NCBI RefSeq assembly: GCF_022399565.1
Contig: NZ_JAJTUT010000001.1
Location: 558,001-622,000 of the forward strand
Direction of reading: 5' to 3'
DNA length: 64,000 bases
DNA from: Flavobacterium algicola
GTDB lineage: Bacteria; Bacteroidota; Bacteroidia; Flavobacteriales; Flavobacteriaceae
Made by a program: the position numbers and the translations under genes. The notes beneath the pieces are model-generated. The model ran no database searches, was not told where the DNA came from, and saw only the letters and a list, made by a program, of their open reading frames with translations. Shown here piece by piece: positions 31,001-38,419 of this stretch (within the stretch, counting starts at the first letter, position 1; each line of letters begins with the position of its first letter).

Positions 31001-31528
31001 TTTGTAGATTCATCACTTGAGCGATTGCAAGTTAAAGTTTCTGGAATCGTACCCGAAAGACATATTTTATTATGCAAAGGGTGCAGAATACCGTTGAGAA
31101 GCACTGGTACAAAAGGAGAATATGTTGCCGGAATACGTTATAAATCTTGGAATCCACCATCCGCACTGCATCCCAATATCGGAATTGATGTACCCTTAGT
31201 TTTTGACCTTGTAGATACTTGGAACAATAAAGTCATTGGTGGTTGTACCTATTTTGTAACACATCCAGGAGGACGTAGTTTTGAAACGTTGCCGATTAAC
31301 AGTTTTGAAGCTGAGTCAAGAAAAATGAGTCGTTTTTGGGATTTCGGACATACACCTGCATCCGCAATGGAAAACAAAGAGTTTGAAACGCCTGCTAACA
31401 GCACAGCTACTTCTCGCTTTTTGGTCGAATCAAAATCAGACTTAAAACATGATACTCCAATTGAATTAATCAACCAAGAGTATCCTTACACATTGGATTT
31501 AAGACATTTTTGGACTGCAAAAAAGTAA
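28100..31528 (+). CDS. Transglutaminase-DUF2126 fusion protein (cluster member 3)
   Basis: An 1142-residue cytoplasmic protein. The N-terminal ~290 residues are a transglutaminase module with Bact_transglu_N, followed by the triad Cys181 (SGSCRDF), His230 (TDLHAWVEVYL) and Asp246 (IGLDPTSG). The remaining ~850 residues are DUF2126, proposed in the literature to be a glutamine-synthetase-like COOH-NH2 ligase. Conserved blocks include RLTMGGEPTFVS, FMVDGRHTGTGGGNHVTLG, GPFIGPTSQAPRIDEGR and TEFCIDKLYSPDS. It is commonly found with ATP-grasp, alpha-E and transglutaminase genes. Here it lies in the same cluster and is predicted to ligate or cross-link peptides; the product is not known. Confidence 0.92.
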   Translation: MAVKIAISHKTTYTFDRSVKLFPHVFRLRPAAHSRTQIEGYTFKISPENHFINWQQDPFGNYQARVVFPDPVQELKVEVEVIAKLQVINPFDFFVEEYAENFPFTYDKTLQQELTAYLPLTEESPTFLKFMEGLKLTKPLPTNDFLVYINQAVYKELAYNLRMEVGVQTPEETLRIKSGSCRDFAWLLIHVLRYYGLAARFVSGYIVQLAPDQKSLDGPSGPEADFTDLHAWVEVYLPGAGWIGLDPTSGLFASEGHIPLCCTPHYESAAPVTGATGKCEVTFDFENKVTRIHEDPRVTKPYSDNQWKDIMEVGNVVEKDLIEGDVRLTMGGEPTFVSIDDYEADEWNTTADGPMKRRLAYDLALRLKKRFAHGGLLHFGQGKWYPGELFPRWQYGLYWRKDGLPLWKNDALVAKEGESKFTFHDAEKFANELTKYLGIDTRNITPTYEDPIYWALEEGKLPINLDPLAVDLKDSIQRHNLAKTLEKGLNNPSGFVLPLRKEHVADHWESCAWEFRRGNCFLIPGNSPIGLRLPLDSLPQTSKNKRETVVDRSQFEDLPALGDYNEKVKKRYGTITKIFQAAKLILTKKEPTEKEPVEKEKNPLLYEVDTFITAMCIEEREGIIYIFLPPTDYLEDYIDLITSIENTAEKLQMPVRIEGYQPKSDYRVEKMMVTPDPGVIEVNVHPAKTWEEIVDNTTALYEEAFLSRLGTDKFMVDGRHTGTGGGNHVTLGAEKPEDSPLLRRPDLLRSLITYWQHHPVLSYLFAGPFIGPTSQAPRIDEGRDEKLYEMEIAFDQIPKDKEVPFWMVDRIFRNLLTDITGNTHRTEFCIDKLYSPDSSTGRLGILELRAFDMPPHKHMNLVQNLLVRALVAKFWKQPYEKKLIRWGTELHDKFLLPHFAYLDMIDVVNDLKDSGYNFDISWFDPFFEFRYPHHGTVTIDNVQLEIRLGIEPWHVLGEELSSSGTSRFVDSSLERLQVKVSGIVPERHILLCKGCRIPLRSTGTKGEYVAGIRYKSWNPPSALHPNIGIDVPLVFDLVDTWNNKVIGGCTYFVTHPGGRSFETLPINSFEAESRKMSRFWDFGHTPASAMENKEFETPANSTATSRFLVESKSDLKHDTPIELINQEYPYTLDLRHFWTAKK

Positions 31529-31645
31529 TATAATGCAATGGATAGACACTACAATTGTTTTCTAATGATGCTGTAAAAGGAGTTATTACTAATAGTTTAA
31601 AACATATCTCCATTTAGCAGATTAAAAATCTAACATAAATCTCTT

Positions 31646-31680
31646 AAGCCTGCTATCATGCAAATGACAGCAGGCTTTTT
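31646..31680. terminator. Bidirectional terminator between the DUF2126 gene and the xrtF operon
   Basis: A 14 bp stem with one mismatch (31646-31659 with 31664-31677) encloses the tetraloop GCAA and is flanked by T-run and A-rich sequence. It serves convergent genes. Confidence 0.85.
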
Positions 31681-32125
31681 AGTTTGCAGAAAGCCGTTGG
31701 TAATAGAAAGCAGGAACAAATAATAGTAGGAACAGTGGTTGTATCAAAAATCGACGAATATAAAAAAGAATAAAATTATTTTGATCTGCGTAGAAGTTTA
31801 AAATTATAAAAAAAGGAACGATCAAAAAGACAAAGAATAATCCATAAAGCACCGATGCAAACTTGACCATGTCGCTATCTTTAAAAATGATATAGATCAA
31901 CAAGATCGAAAGCACTGCATTTAATCCGTAGCGAAATAACAATCCCCAAAACAAGTGGTAAGCGTCGTAGACCGGCAAAGACAGCATATTAAAATCCAAT
32001 TCAAAGTAATGCAGGAAAGGATCGTAAAAAATTACCTTTTCAAAAACACGAACCAAAACTAGCAGTAGCAATACTAGTCCACCAGAAAGTAATTGATATT
32101 TATGTCGCAGTATTTTTTTTAGCAT
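31679..32125 (-). CDS. Exosortase F system-associated membrane protein
   Basis: A 148-residue inner-membrane protein with about four hydrophobic helices and a conserved FEKVIFYDPFLHYF segment after the first span. It overlaps the 3' end of xrtF by 26 bp, so translation is probably coupled. This pairing with XrtF is characteristic of flavobacteria, where the protein is annotated as XrtF-associated. It probably assists exosortase assembly or substrate presentation; the mechanism is not known. Confidence 0.88.
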   Translation of the reverse strand: MLKKILRHKYQLLSGGLVLLLLVLVRVFEKVIFYDPFLHYFELDFNMLSLPVYDAYHLFWGLLFRYGLNAVLSILLIYIIFKDSDMVKFASVLYGLFFVFLIVPFFIILNFYADQNNFILFYIRRFLIQPLFLLLFVPAFYYQRLSAN

Positions 32126-32651
32126 AAAAAGAAAATTTATTCACCCATAATATCCATAATAAAAATACAAATCCATATATAAACAATGGAAAAAACACGC
32201 GATGCAAAATAGCCTCATGTTCAGGATAAAAATACAGCAATAGTGACAAGATAGCTATTCTACTGATGTTTAAAATATAAATTGCAAAAGCACCACCAAA
32301 AACAAAACCAATTGTAGTCTGTAATTTACCAGAGAAAGCAACCACAAATGAGATAAACAAAATAATAATGCTCATCGCATTGCAACCTTCTATTATCCGA
32401 GCGACATATTTTTGATTGTAAAATAACTTCAAATAAGATTCTGTATTATCCTTTTCGAAATAAAAATCAGCATTAAAAAGATTCATAAGTTGGTTGGTAT
32501 TCTTACCTACCATTTCAGTAATAGAATCAATCTTATTAAACCCAAAACTGTTCAAGTACAATTGATACAAAAAAGCCAGCACGGCATAGGTCAAAAAGAA
32601 CTTTGACAAAAAAAGCAAAAATGGTTTGTACTGAATAAAATATTTTTTCAA
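32100..32651 (-). CDS. xrtF: Exosortase XrtF
   Basis: A 183-residue, multi-span exosortase/archaeosortase-family transpeptidase that cleaves C-terminal sorting signals. The catalytic residues are Cys90 (EGCNAMS), Arg131 (NISRIA) and His150 (AILHRVFFP), in the normal order. The only reasonable start is a TTG at 32649-32651: an in-frame stop lies 12 bp upstream, and the next ATG would remove the first span. The gene overlaps its partner downstream. No protein with an obvious matching C-terminal sorting signal is complete in this window. Confidence 0.9.
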   Translation of the reverse strand: MKKYFIQYKPFLLFLSKFFLTYAVLAFLYQLYLNSFGFNKIDSITEMVGKNTNQLMNLFNADFYFEKDNTESYLKLFYNQKYVARIIEGCNAMSIIILFISFVVAFSGKLQTTIGFVFGGAFAIYILNISRIAILSLLLYFYPEHEAILHRVFFPLFIYGFVFLLWILWVNKFSFYAKKNTAT

Positions 32652-32698
32652 AATAAAATTTTAGAGCCTAAATGATTTAATATGAAAAAAAGTGTAAC

Positions 32699-32706
32699 TA
32701 CTTTTG
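32699..32706 (+). promoter_or_regulatory. Promoter core of the GAF-domain gene
   Basis: TACTTTTG, a full TAnnTTTG match, lies 21 bp before the ATG at 32728. It overlaps the more upstream possible TTG start at 32704, which supports the ATG. Confidence 0.55.
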
Positions 32707-32727
32707 TGTAAAACTAAATTAAAAAAG

Positions 32728-33183
32728 ATGAATTTTCAAGATTTAAAAATAGAAACACAAAAACTAGTCGAAAATAAAACTGCTAGTAGAGACGAAACAC
32801 TGTTAGCTATTTGTCAACTACTCAATAGAAACATTGCACATTATAATTGGGTTGGGTTTTACTTTGCCAATCACGATACACAAACCTTACACCTAGGTCC
32901 CTATGTAGGAGCAGAAACAGACCATACTGTTATTCCTTTTGGAAAAGGAATTTGTGGTCAAGTCGCTGTTTCTAATGCCAATTTTGTAGTACCAGATGTT
33001 GCTGCTCAAGATAATTATATTGCATGTAGCATAACCGTGAAGTCAGAGATCGTGGTTCCTTTATTTGCAAACGGAAAGAACATAGGCCAAATTGATATTG
33101 ACAGTCATGTAATTGATGCATTTACAGAAGAAGATGAGCGATTTTTAGAATTTGTAAATTCAGAGGTAGCTAAGTTGTATTAA
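32728..33183 (+). CDS. msrC: GAF-domain free methionine-R-sulfoxide reductase
   Basis: A 151-residue single GAF-domain protein of the fRMsr family, which reduces free methionine-(R)-sulfoxide in the cytoplasm. The start at 32728 is chosen because the promoter core overlaps the alternative upstream TTG. Family features are NWVGFYFANHDTQTLHLGPY, the Cys in FGKGICGQVAV and the YIACSITVKSEIVVPLF block, whose Cys corresponds to the reactive region. It stands alone between the xrtF operon (divergent) and the TonB-like gene. Confidence 0.85.
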   Translation: MNFQDLKIETQKLVENKTASRDETLLAICQLLNRNIAHYNWVGFYFANHDTQTLHLGPYVGAETDHTVIPFGKGICGQVAVSNANFVVPDVAAQDNYIACSITVKSEIVVPLFANGKNIGQIDIDSHVIDAFTEEDERFLEFVNSEVAKLY

Positions 33184-33219
33184 AATCGACTACTTTAGCT
33201 ACAACTAAAGAACCCAAAG

Positions 33220-34227
33220 ATGAAGGCCAAATTATTGCTATTGTTATTATTGTTCGTTTCAACAATTAATAATGCTCAAGATAAAAATGATAAGAAAATT
33301 TTCCTGGATTCGCATGGAAAGAAAACGACTGAAAAAAAGCATTCTTTCTATCTTATCATCCTTGATTACAAATCTGATAAAAAGTTGTATCAAGTTGCTG
33401 AGTATAACAAAAATGGAATATTACTTCAAGAGGGGACAATAACAGACAAGGAGAAACTTACTAAGGAAGGCAAATTTACCACTTACTATAAGAGCGGAAA
33501 CAAAGAGAAAGTAGTTCATTATACATCATCGTCTTTAAATGGGGAATTTGAACAATGGTATGAAGACGGTAACAAACATCTTGACGGTATTTATATTGCA
33601 CAAAAGAATAACAGTAAGAGCGATTTAATCTTGCATAACTATTGGAACAAAGAAAACAAGCAAATTTTAATTAATGGAACTGGAGAATATGAGGAAACTA
33701 TCCAGTTTCCAGATGTAGATTCTTTAAATGAGGAAAATAGTTTCAAAAAAGTAAGAGGCACAGCTTATGGTCCCTCTCAAAATTACAAAAAAGAGGGACA
33801 ATGGACGGGATCTTTCCCAAAGCTTAAAATAACCTTTGTCGAAAATTACAAAAACGGAGAATTGATCGAAGGGAAATCAACAGATTCCTTGGGTATTCAA
33901 AAAAAATACAATGTAGTCGAACAAAAACCTGTATTTAGAAATGGTATAAAAGATTTTTATATTTATGTAGCTAAAAATTTCAATATTCCGTTTGGCTTAA
34001 AGAATATTGCATTAACTGAAAATAAAATCAACGTAAGCTTTATCATTAAGAAAAATGGTAGCGTCGACAATATCAAAATTTTAAAAGGCTTAACGTCCGA
34101 ACTTAATTATGAAGCTATTAAAGTAATAGAGAATAGTCCCGACTGGGTTCCTGGTAAAAACAGAGGTCAATTAATTGACACCTTATTTTATTTACCCATC
34201 ACGATTAATTTGCCTACATCAAGATAG
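33220..34227 (+). CDS. Periplasmic YwqK/MORN-like protein with a C-terminal TonB domain
   Basis: A 335-residue protein with a signal peptide (cleavage near NNAQ, about residue 19). It carries MORN/YwqK-like Tyr- and Gly-rich repeats (GKFTTYYKSGNKEKVVHY and LNGEFEQWYEDGNKHLDG, about 85-130). The C-terminal ~85 residues resemble a TonB C-terminal domain (VSFIIKKNGSVDNIKILKG, then NSPDWVPGK). It lacks the usual TonB anchor plus Pro-rich spacer, so it may not itself energise receptors. Flavobacteria encode many copies of such proteins. It follows the GAF gene by 36 bp. Confidence 0.75.
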   Translation: MKAKLLLLLLLFVSTINNAQDKNDKKIFLDSHGKKTTEKKHSFYLIILDYKSDKKLYQVAEYNKNGILLQEGTITDKEKLTKEGKFTTYYKSGNKEKVVHYTSSSLNGEFEQWYEDGNKHLDGIYIAQKNNSKSDLILHNYWNKENKQILINGTGEYEETIQFPDVDSLNEENSFKKVRGTAYGPSQNYKKEGQWTGSFPKLKITFVENYKNGELIEGKSTDSLGIQKKYNVVEQKPVFRNGIKDFYIYVAKNFNIPFGLKNIALTENKINVSFIIKKNGSVDNIKILKGLTSELNYEAIKVIENSPDWVPGKNRGQLIDTLFYLPITINLPTSR

Positions 34228-34296
34228 GCCATCTTTTGAAAATTAAGAATAAAAACGATTGCTGCATATTTATATGAATACGTCCAGAATATATAC

Positions 34297-34326
34297 TTGT
34301 GCATAAAAAAATAAATACTATCTTTG
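34297..34326 (+). promoter_or_regulatory. rpsO promoter (TTG-N19-TATCTTTG)
   Basis: TTG at 34297-34299 and TATCTTTG at 34319-34326 are exactly 19 bp apart, the ideal Bacteroidetes spacing. The predicted leader is about 53 nt. Confidence 0.7.
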
Positions 34327-34382
34327 CACCCGTCTAACAATAGATGCTAGACATACATAAAAATCATTAAACAAATATTGGA

Positions 34383-34649
34383 ATGTATTTAACTAAAGAG
34401 ATTAAAGAAGAAATCTTCGCACAACACGGAGAAAAAACAAACACTGGAAAAGCTGAAGCGCAAATCGCTTTATTCACTTTCAGAATTGCACATTTAACTG
34501 AGCACTTGAAAAAAAATCGTCATGATTATAACACAGAGCGTTCATTGGTATTACTAGTAGGTAAAAGAAGATCTTTACTTGATTACTTGAAAAAGAAAGA
34601 AATCAACAGATATCGTGAGATTATCAAAGTATTGGGTATCAGAAAATAA
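34383..34649 (+). CDS. rpsO: 30S ribosomal protein uS15
   Basis: An 88-residue uS15 that binds the central domain of 16S rRNA and contacts 23S rRNA. The family signature TGKAEAQIALFTFRIAHLTEHLKKN and LVGKRRSLLDYLKKK are present. It is followed by a hairpin terminator and then pnp, the widely conserved rpsO-pnp order. Confidence 0.97.
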   Translation: MYLTKEIKEEIFAQHGEKTNTGKAEAQIALFTFRIAHLTEHLKKNRHDYNTERSLVLLVGKRRSLLDYLKKKEINRYREIIKVLGIRK

Positions 34650-34660
34650 TCAATATAAAA

Positions 34661-34686
34661 AAGAGGTGCGCAAGTACCTCTTTTTG
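34661..34686 (+). terminator. rpsO terminator / rpsO-pnp hairpin
   Basis: A 9 bp stem with a GCAA tetraloop (AAGAGGTGC with GTACCTCTT) is followed by a T-run, just after rpsO. Part of the transcription may read through to pnp. Confidence 0.8.
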
Positions 34687-34834
34687 TTTTTTAGGCCACT
34701 TACAATTCGTGTGGCAAAATATATAGAATAAAAAAAGTTTTGGTTTTTCATTGGATTATACGCATTAACTACGCGCAGCAACTACAACACAACTAGTTAT
34801 CCATTTTTTTAATAACCAAAAAAAAGAAAAATTT

Positions 34835-36976
34835 ATGATTCCACAATTATTTGTAGAAAACATCGATTTAGGTGATGGAAGAAACATCACAATCGAGACA
34901 GGTCGTTTGGCTAAGCAAGCAGACGGATCTGTAGTAATTAGAATAGGAAAAACTGTGATTTTAGGAACAGTTGTATCTTCAAGAAAAGCAAGTCCTGGTA
35001 TTGACTTTTTACCACTTACGGTAGATTACCGAGAAAAATTTGCTGCTGCAGGACGTTTCCCTGGAGGTTTCTTCAAAAGAGAAGCTAGACCTAGCGATAG
35101 TGAAGTTTTAACAATGCGTCTTGTTGACCGTGTTTTACGTCCACTTTTCCCTAGTGACTACCATGCAGAAGTACAAGTTATGATTCAATTAATGTCTTAT
35201 GACGAAGATGTTATGCCAGATGCACTTGCAGGTCTTGCAGCATCAGCAGCATTAGCGTTATCTGATATTCCTTTTGAAACATTAATTTCTGAAGCTAGAG
35301 TTGGTCGTATCGACGGACAATTTATCATCAACCCAAGCCGTGCACAATTAGAATTATCTGATATTGATATGATGATTGGTGCTTCTATGGATTCTATCGC
35401 AATGGTAGAAGGTGAAATGAAAGAAATCTCAGAAGCTGAAATGGTTGAAGCAATTAAATTTGCTCACGGACATATTAAAAACCAAATTTCTGCTCAACTA
35501 CGTTTACAAGCTGCTTTTGGTAAAAAAGAAGTTCGTACATATGAAGGAGAAAGAGAAGATGAAGCTATTTACGCTAAAGTAAAGGCAGCATCTTATGATA
35601 AAATCTATGCTATTGCAAGCAAAGGTTCTTCTAAACAAGAACGTACAGCTTCATTTGACGATGTAAAAGAAGAAGTGAAAGCTTTGTTTACAGAAGAAGA
35701 ATTGGCTGTAGATGGAGATTTAGTTTCAAAATACTTCAAGAAAGTAAACAAAGAAGCAGTTCGTAACGTAACCCTAGACTTAGGAACACGTTTGGACGGA
35801 AGAAAAACTACAGAAATCAGACCTATCTGGTGTGAAGTAGATTATTTACCATCTGTACACGGATCTGCATTGTTTACACGTGGAGAAACTCAAGCATTGG
35901 CTACAGCAACTTTAGGTACCTCTAGAGAAGCAAACCAAATTGATTCACCATCACAACAAGGAGAAGAGAAATTCTACTTACACTACAACTTCCCTCCTTT
36001 CTCTACAGGTGAAGCTCGTCCGTTGAGAGGAACTTCAAGAAGAGAAGTTGGTCACGGAAACTTAGCTCAAAGAGCTTTAAAAAATATGATTCCTGCAGAT
36101 TGTCCTTACACAATTCGTGTCGTATCTGAAGTATTAGAATCTAATGGTTCGTCTTCTATGGCAACAGTTTGTGCTGGTACATTATCATTAATGGATGCTG
36201 GTATCCAAATGATTCGTCCCGTTTCTGGAATTGCAATGGGATTGATTACTGACGGAGAGCGTTTTGCTGTATTGTCTGATATTCTTGGTGATGAAGATCA
36301 CTTAGGAGATATGGACTTTAAAGTAACTGGAACATCTGTTGGTATCACAGCTTGTCAAATGGACATCAAAATTGATGGATTGAAATACGAAATTATGGAA
36401 GCTGCACTTGCTCAAGCACGTGATGGTCGTTTGCATATACTTGGAAAATTAATCGAAACTTTAGCTACTCCAAAAGATGACGTTAAAGCTTACGCTCCAA
36501 AAATTATTACAAGAAGAATTCCTAATGCTTTCATTGGAGCATTGATCGGACCTGGTGGAAAAGTGATTCAAGAATTACAAAAAGCTACTGGAACAACAAT
36601 CGTGATCAATGAAGATCCTATTACTGAAGAAGGAGTTATTGAAATTTTGGGAACTGATCCTGCTGGAATTGAAGCAGTATTAGCTAAAATTAAATCAATT
36701 ACTTTCAAGCCTCAAATGAATGAGTCTTATGAAGTAAAAGTTATCAAAATGTTGGATTTTGGTGCGGTTGTAGAATATACATCAGCTCCAGGAAATGAAG
36801 TTTTATTGCACGTATCTGAGCTAGCTTGGGAACGTACAGAGAACGTTTCTGACGTAGTTAACATGGGTGACGTTTTTGAAGTGAAGTATTTAGGTATGGA
36901 TCCAAAAACTAGAAAAGAAAAAGTGTCAAGAAAAGCACTTTTACCAAGACCTCCACGTGAGGAAAGAAAAGAGTAA
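34835..36976 (+). CDS. pnp: Polyribonucleotide nucleotidyltransferase (PNPase)
   Basis: A 713-residue 3'-5' phosphorolytic exoribonuclease of the RNA degradosome. Two RNase PH-like domains (about 5-225 and 310-540) contain the conserved [14 protein letters not shown] and [18 protein letters not shown] blocks. A KH domain follows ([17 protein letters not shown]), then an S1 RNA-binding domain ([15 protein letters not shown], about 625-695). Length and order are standard. It follows rpsO and ends before a clear terminator. Confidence 0.97.
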   Translation: MIPQLFVENIDLGDGRNITIETGRLAKQADGSVVIRIGKTVILGTVVSSRKASPGIDFLPLTVDYREKFAAAGRFPGGFFKREARPSDSEVLTMRLVDRVLRPLFPSDYHAEVQVMIQLMSYDEDVMPDALAGLAASAALALSDIPFETLISEARVGRIDGQFIINPSRAQLELSDIDMMIGASMDSIAMVEGEMKEISEAEMVEAIKFAHGHIKNQISAQLRLQAAFGKKEVRTYEGEREDEAIYAKVKAASYDKIYAIASKGSSKQERTASFDDVKEEVKALFTEEELAVDGDLVSKYFKKVNKEAVRNVTLDLGTRLDGRKTTEIRPIWCEVDYLPSVHGSALFTRGETQALATATLGTSREANQIDSPSQQGEEKFYLHYNFPPFSTGEARPLRGTSRREVGHGNLAQRALKNMIPADCPYTIRVVSEVLESNGSSSMATVCAGTLSLMDAGIQMIRPVSGIAMGLITDGERFAVLSDILGDEDHLGDMDFKVTGTSVGITACQMDIKIDGLKYEIMEAALAQARDGRLHILGKLIETLATPKDDVKAYAPKIITRRIPNAFIGALIGPGGKVIQELQKATGTTIVINEDPITEEGVIEILGTDPAGIEAVLAKIKSITFKPQMNESYEVKVIKMLDFGAVVEYTSAPGNEVLLHVSELAWERTENVSDVVNMGDVFEVKYLGMDPKTRKEKVSRKALLPRPPREERKE

Positions 36977-37010
36977 TCATATCTTAGTTTACTAAAGGTT
37001 TAATTATATA

Positions 37011-37044
37011 AAATCCCGTTTCATTTATTTGAAACGGGATTTTT
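37011..37044 (+). terminator. pnp terminator
   Basis: A perfect 13 bp stem, AAATCCCGTTTCA (37011-37023) and TGAAACGGGATTT (37030-37042), is followed by T residues. Confidence 0.9.
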
Positions 37045-37432
37045 GCATCTATATTAACATGAAAGGGTTGAATTATTATTAAATAGAATAGAATGATGGA
37101 ATATTAAATTAAAAAACTGGAAATGAACAATGCGATTACCTGATTTAAAGACCTTTAATTGATTGCCGTAGAATTATTATATATTATTGTATGCTTTTTG
37201 TTTAAATATACTAAAAGCAACAATTTAAGAGTTAATTACCACCACCGCACTACTTAAGTTAGTACATTTACATTTAGCGTTTTGCAAAAGTATTATATAT
37301 GTATCAATTTTAAAATACCTCAAGTAGGTAAAAACGATTTAATTGTATAACAGGATAGGCAATACGTAAAGTGGCATTTGAATTTATTAAAATTTTGATT
37401 CCATTTTTATTAATCAAAATAAAACGAACGAT
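37045..37432. other. AT-rich intergenic region upstream of a hypothetical gene
   Basis: This 388 bp stretch shows no frame with protein character and no tRNA-like fold. It probably holds the promoter of the gene at 37433, but I see no full TAnnTTTG close to that start. Confidence 0.5.
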
Positions 37433-38086
37433 ATGAAATACCAAGTTACAATAGACAACATCCAAACGATTGACGAATTAAACAACTATTGGACTGTAGA
37501 AGACTACGTAAACCTTCTTGGGCTTTATGGTTTTGCTGATGAAAAAAGTACTGATATTGCAGAGTTGCGTGAAATGTTATTTATGGCTATAAGTGATTTT
37601 GAGCCTAATGAAGCTGCAGTTATCGTCCTTACTTACAAATTGTCTGATGAATTATCAGAAGGGCAAATAGATCAAATTTCGAATGACATGTTATTGGACA
37701 AGGTTTGCGAAGAATATCCAGTAATTAAACTTCATGCACGACTGTTTCACTGTAACCAATTGTTGCATCATGCTTACAATGGAAAATTCCCTAACGCCAA
37801 AGCGCTCGTTGTAAAATGTACCATAAAAGGGCACGAAAAAGAAGTATTAACCAAAGAGCAATTCTTAAAAATAATGAACAATGGTTTGGCCGAAAGTACT
37901 TTGATCAAACGTTTGTTTGACGAACCAATGACAACTGAAGCTCCGTTTCCTGATGCTGACGGAATTGTATGGGAATTGAAAACGGTAGATAATGAAAAGT
38001 ACGAAATGTTGACCTCTGAATACTGGATGGAGCGCAATGACATCATCGCCGGAGAATTTGAAGGCGAAGTATTTGAAGAAGCATAA
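37433..38086 (+). CDS. Conserved flavobacterial hypothetical protein (217 aa)
   Basis: A 217-residue acidic, soluble protein without signal peptide or membrane segment. The body looks like a genuine compact domain: a Trp/Tyr-rich N-terminal helix pair (NYWTVEDYVNLLGLYGF), an acidic segment after it, and a C-terminal EYWMERNDIIAGEFEGEVFEEA. I do not recognise a family. It stands alone, bounded by the pnp terminator and a long hairpin. A housekeeping position next to pnp and rpoD is the only hint about role. Confidence 0.8.
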   Translation: MKYQVTIDNIQTIDELNNYWTVEDYVNLLGLYGFADEKSTDIAELREMLFMAISDFEPNEAAVIVLTYKLSDELSEGQIDQISNDMLLDKVCEEYPVIKLHARLFHCNQLLHHAYNGKFPNAKALVVKCTIKGHEKEVLTKEQFLKIMNNGLAESTLIKRLFDEPMTTEAPFPDADGIVWELKTVDNEKYEMLTSEYWMERNDIIAGEFEGEVFEEA

Positions 38087-38120
38087 GCTACTCTATACAG
38101 TTATTTTTGAACTTTATATA

Positions 38121-38174
38121 TCAGCCACAATTTACAATTTTTCACTCAGGTGCAAAACTGTAAATTGTGGCTGA
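38121..38174. terminator. Long imperfect hairpin downstream of the hypothetical gene
   Basis: TCAGCCACAATTTACA (38121-38136) pairs perfectly with 38159-38174. The stem continues through two single mismatches to CAC/GTG around a TCAG loop, about 25 bp in all. The downstream side is T-rich but not a pure T-run. It probably ends transcription of the preceding gene in either direction. Confidence 0.65.
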
Positions 38175-38228
38175 TTTATTTTACTATTTATTACAAAATA
38201 ATATTTAGGTTGCACGCACTTTGCATTA

Positions 38229-38315
38229 GGGATGGGAGCGGCATCCTTTGTTGTAATGAAATGGAAACAAAGATATAGCGGATAGCCCGACCGAAGGGAA
38301 TGCCCTGCTTAAATT
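38229..38315 (+). ncRNA. Structured, GC-richer non-coding element, candidate flavobacterial conserved RNA/repeat
   Basis: This element is markedly richer in G and C than its surroundings and can form successive short hairpins. GGATG (38230-38234) pairs with CATCC (38242-38246), and CTTTGTT (38246-38252) pairs with AACAAAG (38266-38272). A third hairpin is AGGG/CCCT near the right end. Its segments (GGGATGGGAGCGGCATCC, then GATATAGCGGATAGCCCG) resemble an intergenic sequence I associate with many Flavobacterium genomes, possibly related to the Flavo-1 RNA motif. That match is from memory and unverified. It lies 105 bp before the rpoD start. Confidence 0.45.
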
Positions 38316-38405
38316 TAGCTACAAATTAAAATAAAAAAATAATTTCTGATTTTTTGTAACTTTTAATGTAGTTCGTACGTATAACTACTGTACCCAATAA
38401 AATTT

Positions 38406-38411
38406 GAGGAG
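38406..38411 (+). promoter_or_regulatory. Strong Shine-Dalgarno sequence of rpoD
   Basis: GAGGAG ends 8 bp before the rpoD ATG. Almost no other gene in the window has such a site, consistent with Bacteroidetes normally not using Shine-Dalgarno pairing, so this one is exceptional. Confidence 0.65.
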
Positions 38412-38419
38412 AAAACACC

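Noticed and set aside
32704..32727. TTG start for the GAF-domain protein
   Set aside because: A full TAnnTTTG promoter core overlaps this codon, so transcription starts downstream; the ATG at 32728 is the better start.
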